This document shows positions 26,252 to 38,096 of a stretch of DNA of 64,000 nt, in pieces. The first letter of the stretch is position 1. Every line of letters begins with the position of its first letter. Source of the stretch: an uncultured Schlesneria sp. GTDB lineage: Bacteria > Planctomycetota > Planctomycetia > Planctomycetales > Planctomycetaceae. Below the pieces are notes generated by a model. The model ran no database searches and was not told where the DNA came from. It saw only the letters and a program-made list of their open reading frames with translations. The stretch spans positions 27,905-91,904 of the forward strand of contig CAIMFH010000035.1 of the NCBI GenBank assembly GCA_903840265.1. Reading direction: 5' to 3'. A program made the translations under genes and the position numbers.

Positions 26252-27181
26252 CTACGCCCCGGCGAAGAATTTGGGCGGGTTGGCCAGAGAGTAGATCGTC
26301 GTTTCGGCGGCGATTCGCTCGCGAACGTACTTCGGGGTTTGCAGCAGACCCAGGAGTGTCTGGCCGTCAAACATTCGGAATGCTCCTGTCGTTTCCTTGG
26401 CCAGCAGGGCGTCGACTAGCACGGGATCGGGTCGTGTATTGATCGGCCTCTGGCTCGCGACGGCTAAGCCCCATGGTGATCCGTAGGTGGGGACTGTCGC
26501 TTGGATGACAGTGGTATGCGCGAACACGGAACCAATCGTTTTCACTGTCCGGGCCAGCAGGTCAATCAGTGGGGGCGAGAGTGAGCCAGCTTGGTTCACG
26601 AAGACGCCGCCGGGTGCCAGCGCGCGCTGGCACAGTTCGAAGAACTCGCGCGTGAACAACTTGTAGGCCGGCCCTTCTTCGATGGGATCGGTCAGGTCGG
26701 CGATGATCACATCCCAACCGCTTGTCCGAGCGATGTAGTCGTACGCGTCACCGATCTCGAGTTTGACCTTGGGATTGTCGAACGCCCCTTGATGGACTTC
26801 GGGCAGCCATTGGCGACAAGCATTCACCGCGTCGCCATCGATGTCGGCGACGACGATCTCTTCAACGCCATGCCACTTCAAGGCTTCGCGAGCGGTTCCA
26901 CCGTCCGCTCCACCCGCAATCAGCACGCGGCGAGGTTTGCCGTGCAGCACGAATGGGACGTGGACCAGCGGTTCGTGGTACAGGAATTCGTCACCCGTGC
27001 AGGTTTGCCACTTGCCATCCAGAACCAATGCTTTGCCGTAAGCGCCGCTGTCGACGATGTACAGATCTTGAAAGGGGGTCTGCTGATGAGTCAGAACCTG
27101 GGCGATGCCATGCTGCCAGATATCGTGCGGGGTCAGGAATTCGCTGATCCACAGATCGGCGGCCAATGTTGCTCCGGGCAT
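26252..27181 (-). CDS. speE: Spermidine synthase-like aminopropyltransferase
   Basis: The 309-residue cytoplasmic enzyme should transfer an aminopropyl group from decarboxylated S-adenosylmethionine to a diamine or polyamine acceptor. The nucleotide-binding loop reads GGADGGTAREAL (about residues 90-101; the usual form is GGGDGG). The second motif reads IADLTDPIEEGPAYKLFT, where the classic enzyme has DSSDP, and the EFFELCQRALAPGGVFVNQ helix and strand follow. The D-L-T-D-P form means that the acceptor could differ from putrescine. No speD gene is nearby. Confidence 0.92.
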   Translation of the reverse strand: MPGATLAADLWISEFLTPHDIWQHGIAQVLTHQQTPFQDLYIVDSGAYGKALVLDGKWQTCTGDEFLYHEPLVHVPFVLHGKPRRVLIAGGADGGTAREALKWHGVEEIVVADIDGDAVNACRQWLPEVHQGAFDNPKVKLEIGDAYDYIARTSGWDVIIADLTDPIEEGPAYKLFTREFFELCQRALAPGGVFVNQAGSLSPPLIDLLARTVKTIGSVFAHTTVIQATVPTYGSPWGLAVASQRPINTRPDPVLVDALLAKETTGAFRMFDGQTLLGLLQTPKYVRERIAAETTIYSLANPPKFFAGA

Positions 27182-27284
27182 AACTCAATCCGACAAGAAA
27201 TCGTGAACCATCGGCCGGACTCAGTTCTGACGCAACGAGTGAGTCGCCGAACAAGCAGGGTATCCGACCGGCGGTTCATTTTCT

Positions 27285-28457
27285 TCAAGCAGCGACCGAT
27301 TCGCGTTTGGCAACCGACTGCAGCAATCGATCGGCAATCACTTCAGCAGTGCGAGCGGTCGCGCCGGTGACATAGATCTGCTCGCGAACCTGTTCGAGGT
27401 CTTGGCGAGCTGCTGCCAGCTTCTCACTGTCGCTTAACCAACGGTCCACGTCTTCCACGATGGAATTGATGACGGGAGCCGGGCTGCCGACGCTCAGGTA
27501 TTCCGGCATCACTTTTCGTCCGGCAATCAGATTTGGCAACGACATCATGTTGACGGTCACCAACGACTTGGCGATCAAATACGTTGGCCAGGTCGTACGG
27601 TACAGGACCACGGCCGGAGTCCGACGAGCGAGCATTTCGAGACTGACCGATCCCGATACCATGACGGCGCAGTCTGCGAGTTCGATGATTTCCGGAGTCT
27701 TGCCGACGAAGAACGAGATCGGCAGGGTCTCCTGCAGTTTCTCGTATTCTGCCACGCAGAACTGGCGCTGACTCTCTTTGTAGTTGGCGACCAGGAAGTT
27801 GATATTCGGGCGCTTGGCGTGCAGGCGTCGCGCCGCATCGAGAATCAGCGGCCAACTGCGAGTGACTTCTTGACGACGCGATCCAGGCAGTAGTGCGACA
27901 GTCTGTCCGTTGGCCGACTTCCATTCGCGACAGAACGACGCGTCCAACTTGTGGTCGGCTACCTCGTCGAAGAACGGGTGTCCGACATACATCACAGGAA
28001 TGCCCCGTTCGGCGTACCAGTCGGTTTCGAAATTGAGGCCCGACAGAATCAGGTCGATGTTTCGACGGACTTTTTTAATGCGCCAGGGTGCCCACGCCCA
28101 CAATTGCGGCGGCAGGTAATAAATCACCGGGATGCCTCGACGCTTTGCCTTATGAGCAACCCACCAGTTAAAGCCGGGAAAATCGACCAGGACCACTAAG
28201 TCTGGCTTGTGCCGTTCAAAATATTGGTCCGCTTCTTTGAGTAGGCGGAAGAACTTGGCAATCAGAGGCAGAACCTGGAAAATTCCCATCACGGCCATCG
28301 TGGTCAGCGGAAACAACAACTGGCAGCCGGCGCGCTCCATCAACGGTCCACCAAACCCCGACACACGCAGCTGCGGGATCCGATGTCGTAATTCGCCAAT
28401 TAAATGCGCCGCATGTTGGTCGCCGCTGGGCTCACCCACGGAAAAGAACACATGCAT
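27285..28457 (-). CDS. lpxB: Lipid-A-disaccharide synthase
   Basis: LpxB joins UDP-diacylglucosamine and lipid X in lipid A synthesis at the inner membrane. The 390-residue protein shows the family landmarks: FFSVGEPSGDQHAAHLIGEL at the N-terminus, VSGFGGPLMERAGCQLLFPL, and VLVDFPGFNWWVAHKAKRRG. IYYLPPQLWAWAPWRIKKVR and LPGSRRQEVTRSWPL follow. Length is normal (about 380). Its presence supports an LPS-containing outer membrane. The gene stands alone, about 100 bases upstream of speE on the same strand. Confidence 0.96.
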   Translation of the reverse strand: MHVFFSVGEPSGDQHAAHLIGELRHRIPQLRVSGFGGPLMERAGCQLLFPLTTMAVMGIFQVLPLIAKFFRLLKEADQYFERHKPDLVVLVDFPGFNWWVAHKAKRRGIPVIYYLPPQLWAWAPWRIKKVRRNIDLILSGLNFETDWYAERGIPVMYVGHPFFDEVADHKLDASFCREWKSANGQTVALLPGSRRQEVTRSWPLILDAARRLHAKRPNINFLVANYKESQRQFCVAEYEKLQETLPISFFVGKTPEIIELADCAVMVSGSVSLEMLARRTPAVVLYRTTWPTYLIAKSLVTVNMMSLPNLIAGRKVMPEYLSVGSPAPVINSIVEDVDRWLSDSEKLAAARQDLEQVREQIYVTGATARTAEVIADRLLQSVAKRESVAA

Positions 28458-29008
28458 GACAGCAACCCAATCCTTTCACAGACGATTCCGTCACTCCTTG
28501 TTGGAGTTTCGCAGCGGAAGGGTTCTCAGAAATCGCCTCGGTCGTCAAGACTGATCCTAGGCAAAGGGTTGCCACATCGCACGCATATCAGCGGATGTGA
28601 TTATTGAGGGATCGGAAACAAGCAGTGTTTTGATGCGGAGATCCGGGACTGAACCTTCAGCGTTCCGGATGCCTCTTCGAGATTTTTCGCTCATCACTGT
28701 AAGGCCCCGGTTCGTTCCCGTGTATATCCCGATATGTCCCAATGGAACGTGAATGATCGCGGCGCGCGCACAAGACGAAGAGACTAACGGTGATGACCGC
28801 TGACAACTTCGACAGGATCGACGAAGCCAAAGTGTTCAGTTGTTGGGCATTCCACAAGTTCAGCTTAATTTCGCGTGAATAATGAACTGGCGGCTCATTC
28901 ATTGCGTAACTGCTGTTGATGAATCGCCCCCAATTCCGTGTGTAAGCTTGGCCACGTGATGATGCACCGCACGAGATAGGGACTCTATCGCAAACGAAAG
29001 GAACCGCA
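28458..29008. other. Gene-free region between lpxB and the DUF1559 gene
   Basis: About 550 bases lie between two divergent genes. Short open frames (for example 28557-28742 and 28657-29235 on the minus strand) have no ribosome binding site or protein-like composition. I see no tRNA or strong palindrome. The last 100 bases should contain the promoter of the DUF1559 gene, whose AAGGAA ribosome site lies just before GTG 29009. Confidence 0.4.
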
Positions 29009-30082
29009 GTGTTTGAGAATGAGAAGATGATGTCACCGAGACAGCACAAACTTTTGCCTGATGGACAACTTGTATCTCGCAGAAAAGCTTTTACGCTCAT
29101 TGAGTTACTGGTCGTGATTGCGATTATCGCTGTGCTGATCGCATTGTTGCTTCCTGCAGTCCAACAGGCACGTGAAGCCGCGCGCCGCACGCAATGCAAA
29201 AACAATCTGAAGCAACTCGGGTTGGCATTGCACAATTATCACGATACCGCCAACACCTTCCCACCGGGTTGGATTGGCAAAAGCTCGGGCAATTACTCCG
29301 GCTTTGGCTGGAACTCGATGTTGCTCCCTTATGTTGATCAGGGGCCGCTGTACAACATCCTGTCACAGGGTGGAATTCCGAACATGCTGACCGGGCTGGC
29401 AGCGAATTCCACAACGACCGTCAAAACAACGGATTCTACGTTAGGCGCGCTGCGATGTCCTTCCGATCCAGGTGCGCCGACAGGGACCATTGCCGCACCG
29501 GGCACAGTCCAGTTCGGTCGATCCAACTATCCGGCGGTGTGCGGCTTCGATCCCACACAACTTAACGTCATGGTGAATTGGCCATCACCAGCAACGCAAA
29601 CCCTTCCTCCGAGCAGTTCGCAAAGGATGGGAAGCTATTGGGTTGATCAAGTGACCCAACCATGGGGCGGTTGCTTCGGCGAAAACACCCGCAAGGGGAT
29701 TCGTGATATATCTGACGGTTCTAGTAACTGCCTTGTGGTTGGTGAGCGTTACACACCTCAGGAGTCAAGTGGCAGTGTCCCCAATACCACGATGGGTGAC
29801 TGCTTTTGGGCGGGCGTTCCTCTTGGAGCCTCTCCTACATCGGGCAGTTGGTTGCAGGCATTGGTCGTCGGCGAGTGTACGACAAAAGTCAACTTTGGAA
29901 ACTCGACAGCCGCTGGCGGTGCTCCACGGATCGACACTGCCGGATTTGGCAGCATGCATACCGGCGGATGTCACTTCCTGATGGGTGATGGTGCCGTGAA
30001 ATTCATTAGCGAAAACGTCGATATGAATACCTATCGTGCGTTGTCCCGCATCAGTGACGGCAACATTACTGGTGATTTTTAA
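29009..30082 (+). CDS. DUF1559 protein with prepilin-type N-terminal methylation motif
   Basis: This 357-residue protein carries a type IV pilin-like leader: RRKAFTLIELLVVIAIIAVL, with the cleavage/methylation site before the Phe near residue 28. The planctomycete extension LLLPAVQQAREAARRTQCKN then opens the DUF1559 domain. The C-terminus shows the expected SMHTGGCHFLMGDGAVKFIS stretch (His, then DG). Planctomycetes have dozens of such pseudopilin-like proteins; their role is not settled, with surface structures or envelope contacts being likely. GTG 29009 has AAGGAA upstream and is preferred over the later ATGs. The gene is monocistronic. Confidence 0.95.
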   Translation: MFENEKMMSPRQHKLLPDGQLVSRRKAFTLIELLVVIAIIAVLIALLLPAVQQAREAARRTQCKNNLKQLGLALHNYHDTANTFPPGWIGKSSGNYSGFGWNSMLLPYVDQGPLYNILSQGGIPNMLTGLAANSTTTVKTTDSTLGALRCPSDPGAPTGTIAAPGTVQFGRSNYPAVCGFDPTQLNVMVNWPSPATQTLPPSSSQRMGSYWVDQVTQPWGGCFGENTRKGIRDISDGSSNCLVVGERYTPQESSGSVPNTTMGDCFWAGVPLGASPTSGSWLQALVVGECTTKVNFGNSTAAGGAPRIDTAGFGSMHTGGCHFLMGDGAVKFISENVDMNTYRALSRISDGNITGDF

Positions 30083-30106
30083 GTCACCTGACATGATCAG
30101 CGCGCT

Positions 30107-30151
30107 GCTGAGTGCGAATTCAGACTCCCTCCCCACGAATTCGTGCTCAGC
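30107..30151 (+). terminator. Hairpin downstream of the DUF1559 gene
   Basis: GCTGAGTGCGAATTC (30107-30121) pairs with GAATTCGTGCTCAGC (30137-30151) with two mismatches and a 15-base loop. It starts 25 bases after the stop codon. There is no T-run, so it is a candidate only. Confidence 0.4.
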
Positions 30152-30205
30152 ATCGCAGCTTCCACTCGTGTGAATGAATCACCGCCTGGTAGTCGTTCCT
30201 CTCGT

Positions 30206-30263
30206 CATTCCCGCACGGACGGGAATGAGTTCCAAATGGGTTCTTCACGGCCTTTTGCCGTGA
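30206..30263 (-). terminator. Two hairpins downstream of the zinc-ribbon membrane gene
   Basis: CATTCCCG (30206-30213) pairs with CGGGAATG (30220-30227), and TCACGGC (30245-30251) pairs with GCCGTGA (30257-30263). The second hairpin lies 11 bases beyond the stop of the minus-strand gene at 30274 and is the better terminator candidate. The first is a common type of dispersed GC hairpin. Confidence 0.45.
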
Positions 30264-30273
30264 CTTGTCCGAG

Positions 30274-31440
30274 CTAACGCGACTGAACCAGAAACCAGAT
30301 TGAGATCGCGACGGTGATTCCGAACAGGATGGCGCTCGCGATCTTGAACGCGCTATAGGGTCGCTCGCCAGAGACTTCACCCGTGACGGCATTGATCACG
30401 ACGCGGTACGGTTTCTCCTGGTAGCGATACGCCATCAGCCAGACTGGCAACAGCAGGTGCTTAAAGGTTACGCCGCTGTAGCTTACTTTTTGAGAACTGA
30501 TGCTCTGTTCGTCTCCGCCAATGCGTTGACGGATATCCGAAGTGAGCGCGCTCTCGATCCGCAGCCGCGCCTCACTGAATCCCGCATCCAGCGTCACATC
30601 GTAGGTCCGCGCGAATAGCCCAGCCAGCATCTGCTGCGTGAAGGGAACGCACTGTTCCAGCGGCCACGGTTCCAGGCTTTCGATCAGGGTGCGACTTTGA
30701 TCGCTGGCGGCAACGATCAAGACGTCGTCAAAAAATCGCTGGAATTCGCCGGACCGGAAACTCCAGCTGGTCCGCATCTCGCGACGTTGGTCTTTCCCTT
30801 CGCCGACAGTCACCCAGTAGTGATCACCGCGCTGGCCCGCGTACTTCGTGTCCGTCAGTGAATCGAAGGTGTAGTACGGAAGGTACACACCGTTGAATTT
30901 GCCGCTGGCTCCCTGCTTCAGGAACTCGTTCGGAGCCCACCACAGGGATTTCACCCAATTGCGCAGTTGCTCGGCCGCATCGCGCTCGGGAATCTGAAAC
31001 GGCAGCATTCCATCGACAGCAATGCGCGTCGGCGCGTCGTGGATTTTGTCGCGTTGCAGAGGGTTGGCACAGTACGGACACTGCGAACTGGTCAGCGTCC
31101 CCTGGAAGATCACCTCGGCCCCGCACGAACTGCAGCGAATGGCATGCTCGGACTCGGCCGTTTCGTCGTCTGGCTTTCCTTCCAGACGCTGCGTTTTCAA
31201 CTGTTCCAGCATCGCGTGAAAGTCATGCTCGACGATTTCGGCCGTTTCCGAAATCTCGATCGTTTTGACTGCCCCGCAATAGGGGCATTTCATCGTTTGC
31301 GTCCCGATCGAGAACTCGAGATCAGCTCCGCATTCATCGCAGGGGAAGATCCGACCCTTGCCGGAATCAATCGCTTCGCCGTCCCCCGCCTGCTTCGTCG
31401 GTTCGTCGTCTTGATCAGTCTGTGGATCGGCCATGATCAC
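30274..31440 (-). CDS. Zinc-ribbon protein with C-terminal membrane segment
   Basis: The 388-residue protein begins with two zinc-ribbon pairs (FPCDECGADLEF with MKCPYCGAVK near residues 32-60; IRCSSCGAEVIF with QCPYCANPL near 100-130). A soluble domain follows that contains YLPYYTFDSLTDTKYAGQRG. It ends with a hydrophobic helix (IASAILFGITVAISIWFLV). Related proteins are often mislabelled as PriA-like because of the ribbons; there is no helicase motif here. It is probably a membrane-anchored protein with a cytoplasmic zinc domain. The function is unknown. Confidence 0.85.
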   Translation of the reverse strand: MIMADPQTDQDDEPTKQAGDGEAIDSGKGRIFPCDECGADLEFSIGTQTMKCPYCGAVKTIEISETAEIVEHDFHAMLEQLKTQRLEGKPDDETAESEHAIRCSSCGAEVIFQGTLTSSQCPYCANPLQRDKIHDAPTRIAVDGMLPFQIPERDAAEQLRNWVKSLWWAPNEFLKQGASGKFNGVYLPYYTFDSLTDTKYAGQRGDHYWVTVGEGKDQRREMRTSWSFRSGEFQRFFDDVLIVAASDQSRTLIESLEPWPLEQCVPFTQQMLAGLFARTYDVTLDAGFSEARLRIESALTSDIRQRIGGDEQSISSQKVSYSGVTFKHLLLPVWLMAYRYQEKPYRVVINAVTGEVSGERPYSAFKIASAILFGITVAISIWFLVQSR

Positions 31441-31538
31441 CTGTCCAACGAAGGGGGGAATTCCCGCTATTTCTTCCGCAAGCCTTCATGACAAACTGGC
31501 CAGGTGACTTACGTCCCCCGCTCAGAAGAAGCAAGCAC

Positions 31539-33533
<1,995 letters not shown>

Positions 33534-33768
33534 CCTGCCGCCTCGTATCGGGTTCAAAAATCGGTCCGAAGTTGGAAGTTGCAACTTGAGAACAGACTGG
33601 GATTTACCCGCAAAAAATCAAGGCTGACGGTCAAAAGCGCCGATAATTTCAGCATAGGACTATTGACACGTGAGAGCTCTCCGGCAAAAATCTGGTACGG
33701 AGTTGAGACTGAATCTCAAGATCAACTTCCGGCCTGCCTCGGTTGCTTCGACCAGTTGAGTGCCTGCC

Positions 33769-34068
33769 ATGGACTTCGGTGTTCCACAAAGTCTGATTCA
33801 CGATCCGGTACATGCCGAGTCGCATCGCGTCGTTTGTCACTGTTTAAACGTGACGGAACACGAGATTCGCGAAACCATCGCCGAGAACGATCCGCAATCG
33901 ATCCGCGGCGTCTCGCAGGCGTGTGGTGCCGGTGCCGGCTGCATGTCCTGCCACCGCCACATTCGCCGCATGCTCAACGAACACGTCGTGCAGCGAAGAA
34001 TGCAGATGGTCGGCGAAACTCACGCGACCGAGCCAGCTTGCGCAGGTCAACCTTCTTGCGGTTCCTGA
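33769..34068 (+). CDS. Bfd-like [2Fe-2S] protein
   Basis: The 99-residue protein has the BFD/Fer2_BFD pattern: VVCHCLNVTEHEIRETI near residue 21, and GAGAGCMSCHRHIRRML near 58. Together these give the four cysteines for a [2Fe-2S] cluster. Bfd releases iron from bacterioferritin by reducing it; similar domains also occur in other redox proteins. No bacterioferritin gene is adjacent; the Dps gene is 18 kb away. I chose ATG 33769 over GTG 33760; neither has a strong ribosome site. A C-terminal extension with two further Cys (ACAGQPSCGS) is unusual. Confidence 0.82.
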   Translation: MDFGVPQSLIHDPVHAESHRVVCHCLNVTEHEIRETIAENDPQSIRGVSQACGAGAGCMSCHRHIRRMLNEHVVQRRMQMVGETHATEPACAGQPSCGS

Positions 34069-34217
34069 TCGCCTTAGGCCCCTCGAACGATCACCGTCCA
34101 ACTGCGGTCAATTTGGTCCAACTCGCTGCCTAATGCTCAAGGCTGACGATGTCTGACGGAATTCCGATCAAGATGCCATCACTCTGAGCCGCCAACGACT
34201 GGGGCCAAGCTTGTACG

Positions 34218-34285
34218 GTGTGCAGTCTTCGGACCGCACCACGAACGTTATGAGCCCCCAACGGCGTGTTCCGAAGACTCCACAC
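34218..34285 (-). terminator. Inverted repeat after the DUF1501 gene
   Basis: GTGTGCAGTCTTCGGA (34218-34233) pairs with TCCGAAGACTCCACAC (34270-34285) with one mismatch around a 36-base spacer. It lies about 20 bases past the DUF1501 stop. It could be a terminator or a dispersed repeat related to the GACTCC family. Confidence 0.4.
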
Positions 34286-34304
34286 GCCCTATCTGTTATT
34301 TGCT

Positions 34305-35636
34305 CTAGCCGATCAACTCGGTAATGGGTTGGCCTTCGCTTAGGACTGGCATCGGTCGGCGACCGTTGTCGTAGAAGACGTGTTGATGATCGATTCCCAG
34401 CGTGTGATACATCGTGGAGAGAACGCAGCCTGGCGTATAAGGCTTGCTCGTGGGGTACTCGGCCTTGGAATCGGTCGTGCCGATCGCCTGGCCCATCTTC
34501 AGGCCGCCACCTGCGAACAGCACGCTCATCGCACCTGGCCAGTGATCGCGGCCGGCTTGCGGATTGATGCGTGGCGTACGACCGAACTCGCCCATCGCCA
34601 TCACCAACACTTCTTCCTGCAGTCCGCGAACAAACAGGTCGTCAACGAGGGCGGCGACGGCTCGGTCGAATTGCGGCAGGAGTCGGTTCTTCTGCTCCGC
34701 AAAGTTGTTGGCGTGAGTATCCCAGCCGCCACCCGCCTGCACGGTGATGTAAGTCACGCCCGATTCGACCAGGCGGCGAGCCAGCAGGCAGCTTTGACCG
34801 AGATCGTTGCGGCCATACTTCTCACGCAGCTTGGGGTCTTCTTTGTGAATATCGAACGCTCGCAGTGCCTTTTCGTTCGTCACCATCTCGAAGGCGTCGT
34901 GATAGAACTTGTCGAGTCCCGCGATGTCGCCCTTGGTGTCGATGTCGCGGCGAATCGTGTCGACCTGACCAAGCAACTGCTGGCGGCGTTCGAGGCGGTT
35001 CAATGTCAGGTTGCCGGGCAACTTCATGTTGCGAACCTGGAAGCCCTGCGAATTCGGATCGCTGTCCGGTGAGAACGGGTTGTATGACGCACCCAGATAG
35101 GCCGCTTTGCCCAGATCGAGGCGATTCGGGACGTTGCAGTAAGCGGGCATGCCGGGTTCATTCGGTCCACGCAATGCCGCGACAATGGACCCACACGACG
35201 GATAGATATTGTCGTTCACTTCAATCGTTGGCTGGTAACCGGTCAGCATCCACTGAGCACCCATGCCGTGTCCGGCGTTGGTGTGGAAGGCCGAGCGAAC
35301 GACCGAGAACTTGTCGAACATCGCGGCCTGCAACGGCAGATGCTCGCTGATGTCGATGCCAGAGACATTGGTTGGAATTGGCTTGAACTCGCCTCGATAT
35401 TCGGCGGGAGCGGTCGGCTTCAGGTCGTACATGTCGAGGTGGCTGGGGCCGCCCGCTTGCCAGACCAGGATCACTGCTTTGCGCTTGGCCGATGTTCCTG
35501 CTTCTTTCGCGACTGCTTCGCTGCGCAGCAGATTGGGCAACGTCAGTCCGCCGACGGCCAGGCCGCCGACTCGCAGGAAGTTCCGTCGCGAAACACCATC
35601 GCAGGCACGATTGGTGGAACCAAGGATGTCGAACAT
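34305..35636 (-). CDS. DUF1501 protein (sulfatase-fold, Tat-exported)
   Basis: The 443-residue protein starts with a twin-arginine signal (SRRNFLRVGGLAVGGLTLPN). It shows the DUF1501 phrases VILVWQAGGPSHLDMYDLKP, GHGMGAQWMLTGYQP, YITVQAGGGWDTHANNF and GEFGRTPRINPQAGRDHWPG, where His and Asp residues are likely metal ligands. DUF1501 belongs to the alkaline phosphatase/sulfatase superfamily, but its substrate is not established. It starts 36 bases after the DUF1549/DUF1553 gene with GGAG before the ATG, forming the two-gene operon that recurs many times in planctomycete genomes. Confidence 0.95.
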   Translation of the reverse strand: MFDILGSTNRACDGVSRRNFLRVGGLAVGGLTLPNLLRSEAVAKEAGTSAKRKAVILVWQAGGPSHLDMYDLKPTAPAEYRGEFKPIPTNVSGIDISEHLPLQAAMFDKFSVVRSAFHTNAGHGMGAQWMLTGYQPTIEVNDNIYPSCGSIVAALRGPNEPGMPAYCNVPNRLDLGKAAYLGASYNPFSPDSDPNSQGFQVRNMKLPGNLTLNRLERRQQLLGQVDTIRRDIDTKGDIAGLDKFYHDAFEMVTNEKALRAFDIHKEDPKLREKYGRNDLGQSCLLARRLVESGVTYITVQAGGGWDTHANNFAEQKNRLLPQFDRAVAALVDDLFVRGLQEEVLVMAMGEFGRTPRINPQAGRDHWPGAMSVLFAGGGLKMGQAIGTTDSKAEYPTSKPYTPGCVLSTMYHTLGIDHQHVFYDNGRRPMPVLSEGQPITELIG

Positions 35637-35672
35637 GATCTAACTCCGCTTCGGGCGAGCGTGGATTTTCAA

Positions 35673-38096
35673 TCAGTGAGTAAACAGGAATTCGCGGGAA
35701 TTCAGCAGCGACCACAACAAGTCTTCGACAGCCTTACGCGGTTCGGGATCGACGCCGATGTAGTTGGCCGAGTTGAAGATTTCTGCTGGTGTCGGGTATC
35801 GAGAAAACGCGGCAAGGTATAGCTCCTCAATCATTTGAGGGGTAGATCGTTTCGCTTCGAACATCTTGGCGATACGAGCATTGCCATTCTGCAGCTTCTG
35901 TTCGACTTCGTCCGAGTTCGACAGCAGCAGCACTTGCGAGAGCGTGGCACTGGTCGATCGTTCGCACTCGCACCCGCTGACTCGCTTGGGGCGATCGAAC
36001 GTGTCCAGGAAGTACGAGCCAAATCGTTCGTGAGGCAAATCGATCGCACGGGAATTCGCACTCATGTTGCCAAAGTTCGTTTTGAATCCGGTTGCTTGTT
36101 CGACGGCGTCATGAGCGACTTCGGCCGGCAATCGGCGACCGTAGAAGCGGGCGAAGTTCTGGACGTCGCTGCGATTGTCGTCGGTCGGTTCGGAGGATAA
36201 CTGATACGTCTGGCTCTGCACCATCAGACGAATCATGTGCTTCATGTCGAACTTGTGATCGCGGAACTCTTTGGCGAGGGCTTCCAGCAATTCGGGATTT
36301 GATGGCGGATTCGTTTCACGCAGGTCATCCACTTGATGAACGAGGCCGCGTCCGTAGAAGTGGCCCCACAGCCGATTGACCAGTGCTTTCGAAAAGAATG
36401 GGTTCTCGGGCTTGGCCATCCAGTCGACCAGGGCGTGTCGTGGATCTTCTTCTGCCGACAACTTTGCGAGCCCCCCATCCAGATACTTGGGCTCAATCTG
36501 CTTGCCGGTGATCGGATGACGTTCGCTCAGCGTGACGTTGGGCGAAGTGTAGTACGGGGGCGGTTCGCCAAACGATTTGCGTCCCAGTCGTGTGTAGAAA
36601 CCGGCCAGGCCATAGTAGTCGTCCTGAGTAAATCGCTCATACGGATGATGATGGCATTTGGCACATTGCAATCGCAATCCGAGGAAGACTTGAGCTGTGT
36701 CGGCGGTCACCTGGTGCAACTGGTCGTCTCGTGATTGCCAGAACCAGTTGATCGCAGGTGCATCCGGCCATTCGCCACTGGCTGCGACGATCCCACGTAC
36801 GAACTCGTCGTACGGACGATTGCGAGCGACCATGTCTTTCAGCCAATTGTGAAAGGCATACGCGGCGCGATCCGCTCCAGCGAGACTCGAGTTCCGCAGG
36901 ATCGATCCCCACTTCAAGGCGAAGTAGGCGGGGTAGTCGGGCGATGCCAGCAATTGCTCAATCGCCCGGTCGCGCTTGTCGCTGCCCATATCAGTGAGGA
37001 ACGCTCGCGTTTCGTCGACGGTGGGCAACCGGCCGCACAGATCGAGGGTAACTCGACGCAGGAACGTGGGATCATCACAACCAGTGGACGGCTTCAGTCC
37101 CAGCTTCTTCCATTTCTCGGCGGCCAGTTGATCGATGAAATTACGCGGTGCGAAGTCATTCAAGCTGGCGAGTGCGGATCCCTGTGGACGCAACACGCGA
37201 CAGACCGCGACCTGACCCATATAGCGAGTCATGACTGCCGCTTCGCCGGTTGGTTCGTTGGCGGTAATCAAGCCGTCATCACTCACCACCGCGATCACAT
37301 CCAAGTTCGTCGAGTACTGAGCTTCGCGAGTCACGTCGCGGTATGATCCGTCAGAGTACTCTGCCAGCACGGCCAGTTGCTGTTGCTCGTTGGTATTCAT
37401 CACCCGTTCCGACGGGATCATCTTGAGCTTCACAACTTGAGGGACATTCGCGGCCGAGGCGGGGGCACCGGATTGGATCCAAGAGAGGATCAAGCGATAG
37501 GGTTCGGAATTCGGGTCCAGACGTCGGCCACCACCGTGCGGGACCGCTCCCGATCCCTTGAGCAACAGCAGACTTTTTTCCGGAGCCGACACCATGACTC
37601 GTCGACCGCGGCCTTCGCTGACCAGGGTGTGGTAGTCGAAGTCGGTGTCGAATCCAAACAGCGACAGCTTGAATCCGTTCTGACCGCTCGCCTTGCCGTG
37701 GCAGCCGCCCGAGTTACAGCCAAACCGACTGAGCAGCGGTTCCACTTCGGTCACAAAATCGACGGAGCGAATGCTTTCAAATCCGGTGACGGAAACAGGG
37801 ACGACAGTGACTTGTCCGTTGAGCGAGATCTCGACATCGGTCGTTCCATTCGCACGCGGAACGATATAACCGCCAGCATCGACGGTCGCGACTTCCGGTT
37901 TGCGGCTGATGTAGCGGGCCTGGCGGGTGGCATCGTGGCCGTCGGCATTGACCAGCAGCTGCCGGCGAGCAAACGCGTCACGGAATTCCACTTGCGCCGG
38001 TTCCACGCGCACGTTGGCCGCATCAAGTTCGCCTGCGAAAGCCATCGCGAGCGATGTCGCCAACAGGACACAGGTCTGTGAGTAGGACAACGGCAT
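35673..38096 (-). CDS. DUF1549/DUF1553 protein with Ig-like and cytochrome-type N-terminus
   Basis: The 807-residue exported protein has a signal peptide (MPLSYSQTCVLLATSLAMAF). A BIG2/Ig-like domain follows (about 30-110), then a haem-type CX4CH motif (FGCNSGGCHGKASG), then a second Ig-like segment around 230-310. Next come the DUF1549 domain (from FIDQLAAEKWKKLGLKPSTG) and the DUF1553 domain (from WMAKPENPFFSKALVNRLWG). FLGLRLQCAKCHHHPYERF adds a further CxxCH. The family is confined mainly to PVC bacteria and is thought to act outside the cytoplasm, with unknown chemistry. It is the first gene of the operon with DUF1501. I chose ATG 38096 for the signal peptide. Confidence 0.94.
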   Translation of the reverse strand: MPLSYSQTCVLLATSLAMAFAGELDAANVRVEPAQVEFRDAFARRQLLVNADGHDATRQARYISRKPEVATVDAGGYIVPRANGTTDVEISLNGQVTVVPVSVTGFESIRSVDFVTEVEPLLSRFGCNSGGCHGKASGQNGFKLSLFGFDTDFDYHTLVSEGRGRRVMVSAPEKSLLLLKGSGAVPHGGGRRLDPNSEPYRLILSWIQSGAPASAANVPQVVKLKMIPSERVMNTNEQQQLAVLAEYSDGSYRDVTREAQYSTNLDVIAVVSDDGLITANEPTGEAAVMTRYMGQVAVCRVLRPQGSALASLNDFAPRNFIDQLAAEKWKKLGLKPSTGCDDPTFLRRVTLDLCGRLPTVDETRAFLTDMGSDKRDRAIEQLLASPDYPAYFALKWGSILRNSSLAGADRAAYAFHNWLKDMVARNRPYDEFVRGIVAASGEWPDAPAINWFWQSRDDQLHQVTADTAQVFLGLRLQCAKCHHHPYERFTQDDYYGLAGFYTRLGRKSFGEPPPYYTSPNVTLSERHPITGKQIEPKYLDGGLAKLSAEEDPRHALVDWMAKPENPFFSKALVNRLWGHFYGRGLVHQVDDLRETNPPSNPELLEALAKEFRDHKFDMKHMIRLMVQSQTYQLSSEPTDDNRSDVQNFARFYGRRLPAEVAHDAVEQATGFKTNFGNMSANSRAIDLPHERFGSYFLDTFDRPKRVSGCECERSTSATLSQVLLLSNSDEVEQKLQNGNARIAKMFEAKRSTPQMIEELYLAAFSRYPTPAEIFNSANYIGVDPEPRKAVEDLLWSLLNSREFLFTH

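Noticed and set aside
30274..31440. PriA-like helicase
   Set aside because: Only zinc ribbons are shared; no Walker or helicase motifs are present and the protein ends in a membrane helix.
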